This document shows positions 49,781 to 59,819 of a stretch of 64,000 nt of DNA, one piece after another. Source of the DNA: Prevotella fusca JCM 17724 (lineage in GTDB: Bacteria > Bacteroidota > Bacteroidia > Bacteroidales > Bacteroidaceae). Where the stretch lies: NCBI RefSeq assembly GCF_001262015.1, contig NZ_CP012074.1, positions 454,501 through 518,500 of the forward strand, in the 5' to 3' direction. Made by a program: the position numbers and the translations under genes. Under the pieces are notes generated by a model, which was not told the origin of the DNA, did no database searches, and worked only from the letters and a program-made list of their open reading frames with translations. The stretch's first letter is position 1; the number at the start of each line of letters is the position of its first letter.

Positions 49781-51823
49781 ATGGATAAAGCAAAGATGAT
49801 TTGTGTAGCCTTATGTGCGATGCCACTTCCTGTTGCAGCACAGACAGATTCAGTCTCAAAGGGTGTTCATCTGCAGGAGGTGGTTGTTGCAGGTGATATG
49901 GTGAAGCGGGAGGTGGACTATATCAACTGTATTCCTACTCCGAAACAACGAAAGCATGCCCATTCTGGATTCGAGCTTGTAAGGAATATGATGCTGGCAG
50001 GTGTGAGTGTGGATGCTGGGAATGGTGTCATTACGACGCCAGCTGGCATTGCGACGCTGTACATCAACGGCAGTAAGGCTTCTGTGAGAGAGATAACTAC
50101 GTTACGTCCAAAGGATATCCTTCGTGTTGAATACTATGATATGCCTACGGGAAAGTATGCCAATGACAAGGCAGTGATGAACTATATTGTCAGGAATTAC
50201 ACTTCGGGTGGTTACACACAGGTGGATGCTATGCAGGGAGTGGGCTATCTGAAGGGCGACTATAACCTTATATCGAAGTACAGTCTTGGGCATTATAATG
50301 TGAATCTCTGGGCAGGTTCCAGTGTACAGAACCCTAAGGTTTACAGTGAGAGTACGACGGATTATCTGCTGGATAACCCTATCCGAAAGCAGGAGTCATC
50401 GTATGATACAGACTTAAAGGCTGTTGGACGTTATGTTGATGCCAGTATTAGTCGGAGGACGGAGCGTACAACGTGGATGCTTAGAGGCGGTATTGAGGTC
50501 AGCACAAGCCGTGATGATGTTCTGAAAGGAAGTTTGGTATATACTGGTTATACTGCTCCGTTGGTGTTTGCCAATAATGTCCTTGAGCGTGACAAGACGG
50601 TAAAGCCTTCTTTGTTTCTTTATTATAACCGGAATTTCAAGGGCGGAAAGAGCTTTGAATGTTCGTTGAATGGTTATTATGCACGCAATACTTATAAGCG
50701 TAATACTCTCGAAGACAGAGCGTTCGTGAGTGATGTGAATGAGGATTATACATATCTAAACTTCCATACAAGCTACATGCTTCCTCTTCCTAAGGAAAAT
50801 AATCTGACGTTTAGCCTGATTGAATTTCTGAAGATAAGCCAAGATGAGTATAGAGGTAGCTCTCCGAGCCTGCAGCATCTGCGTACTTCTGAATCCTTGT
50901 TCTTTGTTGATTACACGAAGCGGTGGGGTAGGAAGCTGATGTTAGTAGTGCGTCCTGGTGTGTCTTTCCTTGCTTACAAGCTGCGTGGAGAACAACAGGT
51001 GACGCATTTTGCTCCACGTTTTCATACAATGTTCTCGTGGAGTCCAGCTAAGCAGCAGGCTTTACAGCTGTTCTTTGCATTAGGAAATACGTTCCCGACA
51101 TTAAACACCGTTAACGCAGCAGAGCAGCAGATAGATCGTGTCTTGGTGCGTCGTGGCAATCCGACGATGGACAATTCCACGCTGCTTGGTCCTGCTTTGA
51201 CCTACACGCTCAACTTCAAGAAATGGTCAGCACTGCTGTCTGCCAATTATGAATATATGAGTAATGCCATAGCCAATGTATATCTAAGGGACAATGATAG
51301 GCTGATTAATACCTATTCGAGTGATACACGTTATCATCAGTGCCAGCTGTTGCTGTCTGCAACATGGAAACCAGTGAGTGATTTCAATGTGAAATGGGAT
51401 GGTGGCTATGAGTATTACTGTGTGACGGGAGCAGCTGACGAACGCTTAGGATGCTGTTATGCACGTCTGGGAGCGAATTACTTCCTGGGCGACTTTTCGC
51501 TGTCAGCCTCTGCACGGACAGCCCGCAAGGATTTAGTAGGGTGTCAGGAGCAGATACACCTTCCGTTCTGTTATGATTTATCAGGAGAGTGGAGTCACGG
51601 AAATCTGTCGGTAGTTGTTACTACAAGAAATCCCTTTATGCAGGGAAATGAGCGTAGGCGGAGTTTTATTGCACCTAACTACCAGTTCTTCGGGCGTAAG
51701 GTCAGTGAGCTGGATAATTCCTTTGCTTCTGTAAAAGTTGCCTATTCGCTTGACTATGGCAAAAAGGTCAACCGTTCTCCTAAATACGAATCGAAGGCTG
51801 CAGAGAGTTCTATCCTGAAGTGA
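49781..51823 (+). CDS. Outer-membrane beta-barrel (TonB-dependent receptor-like) protein
   Basis: The start MDKAKMICVALCAMPLPVAAQ gives a signal peptide and fits the promoter position. The 680-aa protein has a short plug-like part (VHLQEVVVAGDMVKREVDYINCIPTPKQRKHAHSGFELVRNM, then GIATLYINGSKASVREITTL) and a long barrel (ending VKVAYSLDYGKK). It resembles the outer-membrane beta-barrel proteins related to TonB receptors but has no carboxypeptidase-like domain. The gene stands alone between two direct copies of a dispersed repeat. The ligand is unknown. Confidence 0.85.
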   Translation: MDKAKMICVALCAMPLPVAAQTDSVSKGVHLQEVVVAGDMVKREVDYINCIPTPKQRKHAHSGFELVRNMMLAGVSVDAGNGVITTPAGIATLYINGSKASVREITTLRPKDILRVEYYDMPTGKYANDKAVMNYIVRNYTSGGYTQVDAMQGVGYLKGDYNLISKYSLGHYNVNLWAGSSVQNPKVYSESTTDYLLDNPIRKQESSYDTDLKAVGRYVDASISRRTERTTWMLRGGIEVSTSRDDVLKGSLVYTGYTAPLVFANNVLERDKTVKPSLFLYYNRNFKGGKSFECSLNGYYARNTYKRNTLEDRAFVSDVNEDYTYLNFHTSYMLPLPKENNLTFSLIEFLKISQDEYRGSSPSLQHLRTSESLFFVDYTKRWGRKLMLVVRPGVSFLAYKLRGEQQVTHFAPRFHTMFSWSPAKQQALQLFFALGNTFPTLNTVNAAEQQIDRVLVRRGNPTMDNSTLLGPALTYTLNFKKWSALLSANYEYMSNAIANVYLRDNDRLINTYSSDTRYHQCQLLLSATWKPVSDFNVKWDGGYEYYCVTGAADERLGCCYARLGANYFLGDFSLSASARTARKDLVGCQEQIHLPFCYDLSGEWSHGNLSVVVTTRNPFMQGNERRRSFIAPNYQFFGRKVSELDNSFASVKVAYSLDYGKKVNRSPKYESKAAESSILK

Positions 51824-51940
51824 ATAATAAGTATTGGGTAAGGCTGCTTGCTGTCTTCTTCTTATTAGGAGTTAGCATATAAATCAATTGTGGAGTTCCT
51901 CTGAATCAATTATTAGCAAAGGATGGTTTTTGTAATATTC

Positions 51941-52125
51941 GTGTCCGATAAACCTTTTCCCATATAGCTTAGTTATCAGTGTCTTACTGTATAAAAGTAT
52001 AATGATAATAATAACCCTTTATTTCCATCTTCAGTCGTGGTGTTGTTGGTTAACACCAATCGTGCTGAGGCTTAACACCAATGGTGCTGAGTACTAAACA
52101 CGTTGCAATATGTTCCCAATTTGGG
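51941..52125. repeat. GGTGTTGTTGG-type dispersed repeat, copy 3
   Basis: Begins GTGTCCGATAAA like copy 1 and contains GTGGTGTTGTTGGTTAACACC, AACACCAATGGTGCTGAGTAC and GTTGCAATATGTTCCC. Same orientation as copies 1 and 2. Confidence 0.75.
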
Positions 52126-52168
52126 TTTAAGTTTTATCAGATTGTGTAATTTTTTGTGATAAAGAAAA

Positions 52169-52211
52169 CTGCCTGCGGAAAGCCTCCTTAGTGACGCTTT
52201 ACCGTAGGCAG
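52169..52211 (-). terminator. Terminator of the DUF4132 gene
   Basis: CTGCCTGCGG.AAGC / GCTT..CCGTAGGCAG stem, followed on the minus strand by TTTTCTTTATC. It lies 25 bp after the stop codon. Confidence 0.75.
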
Positions 52212-52235
52212 AATTATACAGAATATGCTTTGACG

Positions 52236-55200
52236 TTATTTGCGTTTAATCCATTTCAGGATAGTTGGGTCTTTCAACTTTTTGTCTTCCGCAAGAAGTA
52301 CCATCTTGGAAACAATCTCCACGGTCTTCGGATCTTCATCCATAAAGGGGAGATAGAGTTTGCCACGATGCTGACTGTGTACAGGGATGATAGGAATCTC
52401 TACGCCACCAACCTGCCGGACATTGCCCGAACCGAGATGGATGGTGTAGTCGGCAAGCGAGCCTTTGACGTGGATGAAATTGTCTGAAACCGTCACATTG
52501 CTGAATTTCATCAGTTCGGCAGTGCATTCAATAATGGCTGCACGGAGTTCCTTTGTTGAGCTTCCTGTCTCCGGGTCTACACCACCAACGAAGGCGATGC
52601 TGACCGTCATATCTACATCACGCATCACTTCACTGTAGAGAATCGGGTCAATATCGGCTATCTTCAGTCGCTTGTAAGTGCGTGTAGACGAGAAGCATAC
52701 ATATTCAATGGCAGGTGCTTCCACATCAGCTGGTGTGAACCAGTCAGCCTGTGCATAAAGTTCAACGGAGATTCCTTGGCGATAGAACACCTTGCGTAGT
52801 CCTCCTTCGTAGTCAGCACTCCATCCACGGCTGCGCAATGCAGCGGCAGCTTGTTTCACCTGAATCTGATACCCGCTGTAACGACGTGACTCGTCCTGTT
52901 CTGCTTCGTCAGGTGTCGGGATGTAAATCTCACGGAATATCTGTTTGAAGGATTGTACAATCTTCTTGCTGAAGACGAAGCGTTGCCACGCTGCCCACGT
53001 GCTGTCAGCATAGAGTTGCTGGGCGTGGATAATGGTAATGGGTTCGTCGGCTTTCATCTTCTGGATACCATTGAGGGTCTCCAAACCATCATCGGTATAG
53101 AAGCCTGTGGTTGTACCTTGTCGGAGTAGTAGCAAACGGAACATCGGACTGACGATAGGATTCTGTGCAATCATTTTCACATCCTGTGGCTGCAATGGCG
53201 TCTGCTGTATCATCATATCCTCCAGCATCGCCCGTGCACGCTTCCTCTGCTTCGTCCATTCCCTGCTCATTGCAGCAATACTGAGGTAGTCAGGATGCTT
53301 CTTGATTTTTGCCGGTACGCTCTTCAGCACCTTCTCACCCTGCTGGATGATGAGCTTATTGGTACCATCCTCTGCCAACTGCAGTTTCAGCATATATCCC
53401 TCCACAGCAATTCCCTGTAAGTAGGCTGCGTTGTCAGTCACCTGTTGACCTTCCATGCGCCACGCCAGCTGCATCGGGTCAGCATATCCTGCGCCACGGG
53501 CAAGGTTCAACAGGGCAATCTTACACACTCGCTTTTCAGAAGCCTGGCGCTGTGAGCCGTATTGCTTGGATTCCTTCAAGAAGGCTTGTATAAGTTGATA
53601 ACGGTTCTGCAATGCCTTGTCGCTCTTATCCGGGAGTAGTCCCAGTGAGCAGATGGCATCCTTATTGCGCTTAGTGTGAATCTGTTCCGTAATCGTAGCT
53701 TCGTCTATCTTGCCCAAAGCCGTGTCTGCAAAGCGGCGTGCCCGACTGTGGTAATTGCTGTTTCCGATGTATCGTGCAGCCTTGTAGAAAAGCTCGAAAT
53801 GCTTTTCTCCAACCACTGTATAAGCCTCGTGGAAGAGATTTTCGTCAAAGGCTCCATCGGCAAGATCGTCCGGGTCGAGGTCAGTATAGAGTGCTATTGT
53901 TGCTCTCTTCTCGTCTGCTTCCATCTCCTTGGTATGTGCAATGAAGTAGTAATAGGCAAGGTCGAAGCCCTCCCAGTTGAGGTACGCTTTGATAAACGGA
54001 ACCCATTGCGGTGCAAAGTAGGCCAGCTCTAACAGTCTGTCGTCTTTGATAGCCTTGAGTATCTCAGGCTTGTCAGTGTCCAGTGGGAATGTATGTTCAA
54101 TGATGGTTGTCAGTATAGCCCGCTTTTCAGTGCCGTAGCTGTTTGCTATCAGATGGTCTTTGCCCAGTGCCTTCATAGCCGTAACCATATATTCAGCACC
54201 TTGTAAGGTCATTGCATGATTACAGCGTGAGATGATTTTGGAGACTGGTGTCGGTGCGTTGAGGCGCGTCATTTCAACCTTGAAGAGGTGTTGGGCAATC
54301 TTACCAATTACTCTTCGCAGGTTCTCGTAGGTTTCTTTGCCGTAACGTGCGTCAAACACTTCTTTATCTTCATATCTAAGTATTAGTCGATAACCTTTCT
54401 TGTCATAAATGACATCTGCTTTATAGCATAGTGTTTTTCCTGCGTCTGTCAATAGCATTTCCATGAAGGCATCATCGGACAGTCCTCCTTGGAGGTTGAG
54501 ACGGGAAAGAATCAGTGGATCAACAGTGTAGTATGAATAATAACTCTGGGTCTTGAGGCGAGCCAAGGGAGTATATTTGTTATACATAGCTACTGTTATG
54601 TCAGCCAAGAGTTTAAACTCCTCCTCGGTTCTCCAATACTTTTGTACATATTCGTTTACGGTACAATAGAGGTCGCTTTGGAATACATACTCTGTCTCAA
54701 TTGTTTTATAATCTTCGTATCTCTTGTATTCATTGTTTGGACAATGGAAGTATATCAGTGTGAGAAGTGTGTATGCCTGACGGAAGAGCAAGGAAGGATT
54801 GCGTGTTTCTAAATCTTTGAGCAGAACCTTTATGATAGTTTGGAAGTTCCATCCATACTTCCACTCTTCAATACTTTCCTTACCTTTAAAGGGGTAGTTT
54901 TCTGCATCAAGTACAACCATGTGTGTCGTATATGTATCTTTGAGTATGTCAAGCATCAGATAGATACCTAACAGATCCTCGTCCTTGAGCGGATGTTCTG
55001 CAAGAAAACCTTTCCAGAGTTCGGGATAAGGAAGGGTGTCAAGTGTTTCCTCGTCAGATGTAAAGTAAAGATGACCGTCACCAATTGTTTCCATGCTTCC
55101 CCAACAGCTCTTGTACTCCTTGTCAGCATTAGCTTCGATAATCTTTTCCAGGTCAGTGTATAGCTTGCGCAGTTCGTCAATGGTGTAGGTAAAGACAGAG

Positions 55201-57176
55201 CCTGCATCTGCACGGTTCTTGCCGGTAACCTTATTGAGCACCTTGCCTAAGAAAGATTGCGTTTTGCCCTCAGTCAGGAAGGGATCGGTAAGTGTTGTTG
55301 CCGGTATTTCGCCAATCTTGTACAGCCCGTAACCACCTTCTGCGCCGGGGTAGGTCATCGGTACGGCAATGGTTTCGTCTTTGCTTGTAGGAGCAAAGTC
55401 CTTTTCAAGCTGTTTGTTGCCCTCTTTTAGTTCAGTCAAGGCAGCAGAAATGTAGTCTCCCTTAGTAGTCTGCAGGCGTTCGTATGATGCTTTCAGCTGT
55501 TCGTAAGGTAACTTAAGGAGTACACGCACAGCCTTGCTGCGTGTATCAGAGACCTTGGAATTCAGTTTCTTCTCAATCTCCTTGATGTCGGTTGTGGTGA
55601 AGTCTTCCTTGGAGAAGAAACGCAAGAGGAATTCAAAGCCCTCTTTCTCGTAGCCAAAGATATTCTTGATAAGGAACTGACGACGTGCTTCAGGGCTGCC
55701 TAATGGGTAATATTCCTTCATAAATGTGTATAAAGGCATCTTGTTTTCCTCCTCATCGCAATAGGAATAATAATTTATAAAGTGCACTCCCCAGTTAGGT
55801 ATCTTCTCAAGAAGGATGTGGTCAATGCTTTCTTGTGTCTTCAGTTGGCAGGCAAGAATCCAAAGGGTATTGATGAAGTGCTCACGCTTAAGACGGACTT
55901 TGAACCATTCAAAGCCTTTGAAGGTGAAGTCAGTTTTGTTTTTAACCTCCTTCTCCCATTTTGCAATCTCCTCAAATATCTTTTGGAAAAGCTCACGTTT
56001 TTTACCCGAAACAGAGTCAACCTTTCCATATTCATACTTGTCCTCTCTGGCTACCTTACTTAAATGCTCAATGAAGAAAGCCTTTGTGAAAGGTTCATCC
56101 AGATGATTTGCAAAGAATTCAAAGTGCTCGGTAACCTTGAAATGTCTGGAACGTTCAAGATAATAGATGGCTGCAATACGATTCTGAAGTGGGGCGTCGC
56201 CATCAATTAATTGTAAGGCATCACGCTGTGCCACCTTGAAGTCCTCAGCACCAGCAGTATATAAAGCTATATATACGAGGAGTGCATTCGGTCCTGCGTA
56301 GGCTTTTGCTCGCTCTTCTGGATGGGAAAGGAAAAGACGGATACCCTCGAAGATGGTCTTGATATCTTTGTCAGAAACAGAATCGTAGCCGATTCCTACC
56401 CACGTCTGTACAGACCGTCTGACAGAGCTGTAACGCATAAGACCTTCTTCGGCAATGACCTCAACCATCCGTTTATAGAATGTCAGACTGTATTCGTTAC
56501 CGCATTCTACGATGCTCTGGCGCAGTCCTTCCTGCAGTTTTGCAGCCTTCAACACGTTCAGAAGGAGCGTGTGCAGCTCTTCGTTATTGTTGGATTCTAT
56601 GGCTGTGATAAGGTTGTCTGTGAGGATACCGACGTTATTTTCGCTGGTCAACACCTCTTTTACGGCTTCTATAGTCTCCGGTTTCCCCTGCTGGATGGCA
56701 GCGGTAAGTATAGGAGAATATGAAAAGTAGAAATCTGTAACGTCAGGATATTGCCCACGGATGAGCTCATCAAGCGTGATCCCGAAGGCAGCTGCAGCAA
56801 AGAAGGAGCGCATTATATCAGATATATCACTTGCCCACTCCTGCAAATCAATGTCATCTCTCACGTCTATACGATAGATTCCTTTCGTGTGGGAAAGGTC
56901 TTTGAGCTGGTTCAGATGCAGTTCTAAAAGCTCAGAAAAGTTTTCGGGAAGGATGTGGGGAAGGTTTGCACCTGCGGAAAGAAGTTCCTCTATCGTACGG
57001 AAGGGGAATTCTTCATTGTCGTCACCATTATAAAAAAGATTCAGGATATAACAGAACTGATAGTTTTTCTCCTTGCATCGTTCTACAAGTCTCTTCTCCC
57101 ATATATTGCATTTGGAGATATTGATGCGCTCTATATATTGCCGACAGTGTTCCTGTAGTTCTTCCTTTGTTTTCAT
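52236..57176 (-). CDS. DUF4132 domain-containing protein
   Basis: A very large 1646-aa cytoplasmic protein. No signal peptide or membrane segment is seen. The family assignment comes from the DUF4132 region in the C-terminal third (LLNLARGAGYADPMQLAWRMEGQQVTDNAAYLQGI and PLQPQDVKMIAQNPIVSPMFRLLLLRQG). The remainder is helical and HEAT-like (SRSKAVRVLLKLPYEQLK-like segments). Relatives include the E. coli MolR protein. The function is unknown. It is a single long gene without partner genes, apart from a small unknown gene upstream on the same strand. Confidence 0.85.
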   Translation of the reverse strand: MKTKEELQEHCRQYIERINISKCNIWEKRLVERCKEKNYQFCYILNLFYNGDDNEEFPFRTIEELLSAGANLPHILPENFSELLELHLNQLKDLSHTKGIYRIDVRDDIDLQEWASDISDIMRSFFAAAAFGITLDELIRGQYPDVTDFYFSYSPILTAAIQQGKPETIEAVKEVLTSENNVGILTDNLITAIESNNNEELHTLLLNVLKAAKLQEGLRQSIVECGNEYSLTFYKRMVEVIAEEGLMRYSSVRRSVQTWVGIGYDSVSDKDIKTIFEGIRLFLSHPEERAKAYAGPNALLVYIALYTAGAEDFKVAQRDALQLIDGDAPLQNRIAAIYYLERSRHFKVTEHFEFFANHLDEPFTKAFFIEHLSKVAREDKYEYGKVDSVSGKKRELFQKIFEEIAKWEKEVKNKTDFTFKGFEWFKVRLKREHFINTLWILACQLKTQESIDHILLEKIPNWGVHFINYYSYCDEEENKMPLYTFMKEYYPLGSPEARRQFLIKNIFGYEKEGFEFLLRFFSKEDFTTTDIKEIEKKLNSKVSDTRSKAVRVLLKLPYEQLKASYERLQTTKGDYISAALTELKEGNKQLEKDFAPTSKDETIAVPMTYPGAEGGYGLYKIGEIPATTLTDPFLTEGKTQSFLGKVLNKVTGKNRADAGSVFTYTIDELRKLYTDLEKIIEANADKEYKSCWGSMETIGDGHLYFTSDEETLDTLPYPELWKGFLAEHPLKDEDLLGIYLMLDILKDTYTTHMVVLDAENYPFKGKESIEEWKYGWNFQTIIKVLLKDLETRNPSLLFRQAYTLLTLIYFHCPNNEYKRYEDYKTIETEYVFQSDLYCTVNEYVQKYWRTEEEFKLLADITVAMYNKYTPLARLKTQSYYSYYTVDPLILSRLNLQGGLSDDAFMEMLLTDAGKTLCYKADVIYDKKGYRLILRYEDKEVFDARYGKETYENLRRVIGKIAQHLFKVEMTRLNAPTPVSKIISRCNHAMTLQGAEYMVTAMKALGKDHLIANSYGTEKRAILTTIIEHTFPLDTDKPEILKAIKDDRLLELAYFAPQWVPFIKAYLNWEGFDLAYYYFIAHTKEMEADEKRATIALYTDLDPDDLADGAFDENLFHEAYTVVGEKHFELFYKAARYIGNSNYHSRARRFADTALGKIDEATITEQIHTKRNKDAICSLGLLPDKSDKALQNRYQLIQAFLKESKQYGSQRQASEKRVCKIALLNLARGAGYADPMQLAWRMEGQQVTDNAAYLQGIAVEGYMLKLQLAEDGTNKLIIQQGEKVLKSVPAKIKKHPDYLSIAAMSREWTKQRKRARAMLEDMMIQQTPLQPQDVKMIAQNPIVSPMFRLLLLRQGTTTGFYTDDGLETLNGIQKMKADEPITIIHAQQLYADSTWAAWQRFVFSKKIVQSFKQIFREIYIPTPDEAEQDESRRYSGYQIQVKQAAAALRSRGWSADYEGGLRKVFYRQGISVELYAQADWFTPADVEAPAIEYVCFSSTRTYKRLKIADIDPILYSEVMRDVDMTVSIAFVGGVDPETGSSTKELRAAIIECTAELMKFSNVTVSDNFIHVKGSLADYTIHLGSGNVRQVGGVEIPIIPVHSQHRGKLYLPFMDEDPKTVEIVSKMVLLAEDKKLKDPTILKWIKRK

Positions 57177-57316
57177 ATTCTATTTTTCAGTAGTTTGTAA
57201 GACTGTAAGTGCTTCGGCCTTCAAGGTGTGGAAGGTCTGGCTGGTCTTATTGGTTGATAATTTATTGTTAAGTTTTTATGTGCTGATTCTATGTATTATA
57301 CATCCCAGCGTAACAT

Positions 57317-57721
57317 TTAGAAATAAAGTCCTGTGAGCATTGTGAGTCGGAGAAAGACGATTTCTGTTCCTTGACAGAGCTTGATGGGAGCATCCCATAG
57401 AGTTACTTCTTCACCATTGATGAATACTCTGAAGAGCCCGTCATCGTATGCCTGCTTTGTTCGCTGCATCGCTTTCTCCAGTGTGTCGTGGTTTTCACCA
57501 TAGTTCTCAGCAAAGCGGATGCGCCCTTCTTCAGCCTGTGCTGCTATCTCGCTGATGGACAATGCCCGGTTTTCTTTTGATGTCTGTGCTTCTGTTAAGC
57601 CTTGTTGGGTTAATGTGTAGAGTAGGGCGGCAAGTGTATTGACGGTTTTGGCAATCTCTACAGGTCGCCTGCCCAGTTCCTTTCTGCTGCCCAGCTTCTT
57701 TTGTATAATGTATATTTCCAT
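57317..57721 (-). CDS. Small unknown protein upstream of the DUF4132 gene
   Basis: A 134-aa protein if started at MEIYIIQKKLG; an ATG six codons earlier is an alternative but would leave almost no leader after the predicted promoter. It has a helical centre (SKENRALSISEIAAQAEEGRIRFAENYGENHDTLEKAM) and a C-terminal beta part (DGLFRVFINGEEVTLWDAPIKLCQGTEIVFLRLTMLTG). It is not recognised. It lies 140 bp upstream of the DUF4132 gene in the same direction. Confidence 0.6.
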   Translation of the reverse strand: MEIYIIQKKLGSRKELGRRPVEIAKTVNTLAALLYTLTQQGLTEAQTSKENRALSISEIAAQAEEGRIRFAENYGENHDTLEKAMQRTKQAYDDGLFRVFINGEEVTLWDAPIKLCQGTEIVFLRLTMLTGLYF

Positions 57722-57747
57722 TTTGTTTAGGTATTCCATTCTCTTTG

Positions 57748-57755
57748 CAAATATA
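57748..57755 (-). promoter_or_regulatory. Promoter -7 box of the 134-aa gene
   Basis: Minus-strand TATATTTG matches TAnnTTTG, 26 bp upstream of the ATG at 57721. Confidence 0.5.
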
Positions 57756-58323
57756 GGGAATAATCAGCAAACAAATGAATCTTATCTGCAAAATACTATT
57801 ATAATTTTCCTATGAGACGACGTTTCGTAGCACTTTACTTCAGTAGGGAAAAGATGTATCGGACACCAGTGTTTCTTTATCTTTTTGCAACAAATCGATA
57901 GAAGTTTCCTTGGATGCCATTGTTTGAAGTTTATTTACATGATTCATTGCCAATCTCGTTTGAATAACTGCTAAAATAAGGTTTAGTTCTTACGTGTGTA
58001 AATGGCATTCAGGCAGGTTGTTATGACTTCGTGAAGCTGATGGGTGCTTAATAGGGTCTCAATTAAGGCTTAGTTGGACTTCAATTAAGCCTCTTTTGGA
58101 CTTCAATTAAGCCTCAATTAGAAGGCCTTTTAGCATCTATGAATTTCTGGGAGAGGAAAATCATGACAAAAGCTGGCCGAATTCAGCTATATGCTCATAA
58201 TTTTCTGTTGAGTGATTTGATACTATTAGTATTGCAGTAATCTTATTCTGTTATGCAACAGTATGTACTGTCTTGCCAGATTACATTTTTCGGCTTGTTC
58301 TGCTGAAGTATGTATAAAAAGAA
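57756..58323. other. Intergenic region with AATTAAG repeat
   Basis: About 570 bp without a gene. It carries copy 3 of the AATTAAG-type repeat (58045-58134). The rest shows nothing recognisable. Confidence 0.6.
58045..58134. repeat. AATTAAG-type dispersed repeat, copy 3
   Basis: Starts GCTTAATAG as copy 1 does and contains TGGACTTCAATTAAGCCTC twice (58075-58093 and 58097-58115), with further degenerate units. Confidence 0.75.
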
Positions 58324-58356
58324 AAAGCGGAAACCTTTTTAAAAGGATTTCCGCTT
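58324..58356 (-). terminator. Terminator of tRNA-His
   Basis: AAGCGGAAA and TTTCCGCTT arms with inner AAAGG/CCTTTT pairing; on the minus strand the stem is followed by TTTCTTTTT. It lies 10 bp beyond the tRNA. Confidence 0.8.
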
Positions 58357-58366
58357 AGTTTTTGAA

Positions 58367-58442
58367 GGGTGGAGGGTGGGACTCGAACCCACGACATTCA
58401 GAACCACAATCTGACGCTCTAACCAACTGAACTACATCCACC
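58367..58442 (-). tRNA. tRNA-His (anticodon GTG)
   Basis: The minus strand reads GGTGGATGTAGTTCAGTTGG with a G at position -1 typical of tRNA-His, an anticodon loop TTGTGGT (anticodon GTG), a T arm GTGGGTTCGAGTCCCAC and a discriminator C pairing G-1. One acceptor-stem position (T6 with C67) is mismatched. CCA is not encoded. Structure and length (76 nt) are normal. Confidence 0.96.
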
Positions 58443-58530
58443 GTGTTGGCTATTTCTTTTTAGCGAGTGCAAAGGTACGGGTTTTATTTGGAACGACCAA
58501 ATGTTTCCCGTACTTTTTTATTGTTTTTCC

Positions 58531-58917
58531 TTATTTTGCGGGAGCTGCAGGTGCTTTCGGAGCCTGTGTGTTACCACCCTGTGCTGCAGGAGCAGCCTGT
58601 TTCTGCTGGCTTGCGCCGAAGTTAGGCAGGTTGTTAGGGTTGGTAGTGTTGCTCTCGGTTGCAGCTTTTTCAATAACACTTTCATCGGTACTTGCTGATG
58701 GCGCAACGATAGTACTTGCAACGCTGATGACAACCATGGCGATAGCCAGACCCCATGTTGTCTTCTCGATGAAGTCAGTTGTCTTGCGAACTCCCATGAT
58801 AGCATTAGATGATGAGAAGTTTGATGAAAGACCGCCGCCCTTTGATTCCTGGATCAATACAACACCGATCATCAAGAGTGCTGCAATCACGATAAGGATT
58901 ACGAATAACGTGTACAT
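58531..58917 (-). CDS. secG: Preprotein translocase subunit SecG
   Basis: A 128-aa SecG protein, part of the SecYEG translocon in the inner membrane. Two transmembrane helices flank the conserved loop: YTLFVILIVIAALLMIGVVLIQESKGGGLSSNF and KTTWGLAIAMVVISVASTIV, with the signature GVRKTTDFIEKTTW between them. The C-terminus is an Ala/Gln/Pro-rich tail longer than in E. coli SecG, which is common in Bacteroidota. It follows the TPR-like gene by 9 bp. Confidence 0.95.
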   Translation of the reverse strand: MYTLFVILIVIAALLMIGVVLIQESKGGGLSSNFSSSNAIMGVRKTTDFIEKTTWGLAIAMVVISVASTIVAPSASTDESVIEKAATESNTTNPNNLPNFGASQQKQAAPAAQGGNTQAPKAPAAPAK

Positions 58918-58926
58918 TTTCTTGTC

Positions 58927-59697
58927 TTATTTTTTATTGTTATTTATTATCAATTTCTCCAAAAAACGTATTTGGTCTGCAAAGTAACGATTTTTTTTCG
59001 GATATACCAAATTTAATCGCCTAATTATTTCCAATGCCTTTGAATATCGACCTTGTTTGATATAAATCCTTGCCAATGTCTCTGTGAAATAGCCAGTATC
59101 CTCATTCTCAGCTTCTTCATTGTCGTCAGTCTCTTCAGGTTCGTATTCTGTTTCCTCTTGTAAAGTGATTTTACCTCCTTCGTTGAAGATGAAGTCATCA
59201 ATGAGCTCCTGACCTTTCAGCTGTGGTGTAACCTCCTGCTGTTGTTTACTTTCGCTTTCCAGTAGATATGCAACATAGTCCACTGTGGCATCAGCAGGTG
59301 TTGGCTTTCGTCTTCCCTCTGTTTCCTGCGCTGTTTCTTCACCTTCGGGGATCTGCTCCAGGAAGTTGTCGATAAGTGAACTGGTGCGGTCTTCTTTTTT
59401 TTCTGCAGCTTCCTCGATGTTGGTAGGAGCTGTTTGTCTTCCAGTCTGTTTGTACTCTGATACCAGTTGATAATGCGCTTCTTCAACGAGTTTGAAGAGG
59501 ATGCTGCGGTCAGATATGTAGACAGCAGCACGGCGCAATTCGTCATCGAAGGTGGAATCGTGAAGCAGGAAGAGGTTCTGCAACAACAGGATACGTGCAG
59601 GCTGATAGTAGGGATAGAGCGCAAGCATACCCCGGAGGTCGTATAAGGTCTCCTTGTTCAGATTCTCTGGATGCTTGATGAGATAGGCTATATCCAT
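58927..59697 (-). CDS. TPR-like protein of unknown function
   Basis: A 256-aa protein with an N-terminal helical part (MDIAYLIKHPENLNKETLYDLRGMLALYPYYQPARILLLQNLF), an acidic linker (about 170-205, EETEYEPEETDDNEEAENED) and a C-terminal TPR-like helix pair (TETLARIYIKQGRYSKALEIIRRLNLVYPKKNRYFADQI). No signal peptide is seen. It lies between lptE and secG in one transcription direction, a conserved Bacteroidota arrangement as far as can be judged, so a role in envelope biogenesis is possible. Confidence 0.75.
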   Translation of the reverse strand: MDIAYLIKHPENLNKETLYDLRGMLALYPYYQPARILLLQNLFLLHDSTFDDELRRAAVYISDRSILFKLVEEAHYQLVSEYKQTGRQTAPTNIEEAAEKKEDRTSSLIDNFLEQIPEGEETAQETEGRRKPTPADATVDYVAYLLESESKQQQEVTPQLKGQELIDDFIFNEGGKITLQEETEYEPEETDDNEEAENEDTGYFTETLARIYIKQGRYSKALEIIRRLNLVYPKKNRYFADQIRFLEKLIINNNKK

Positions 59698-59819
59698 AGG
59701 GCAATAGGCGTTTATAGGCGTTGAAAAGAGGTTGTGAGTGTTGAAAAGGGTTTGTAAGCGAGGATAAGGATGCTAAGTGAGGGTCAGCGATGGTATGCCA
59801 AGGTGATACTGATGGCAGA

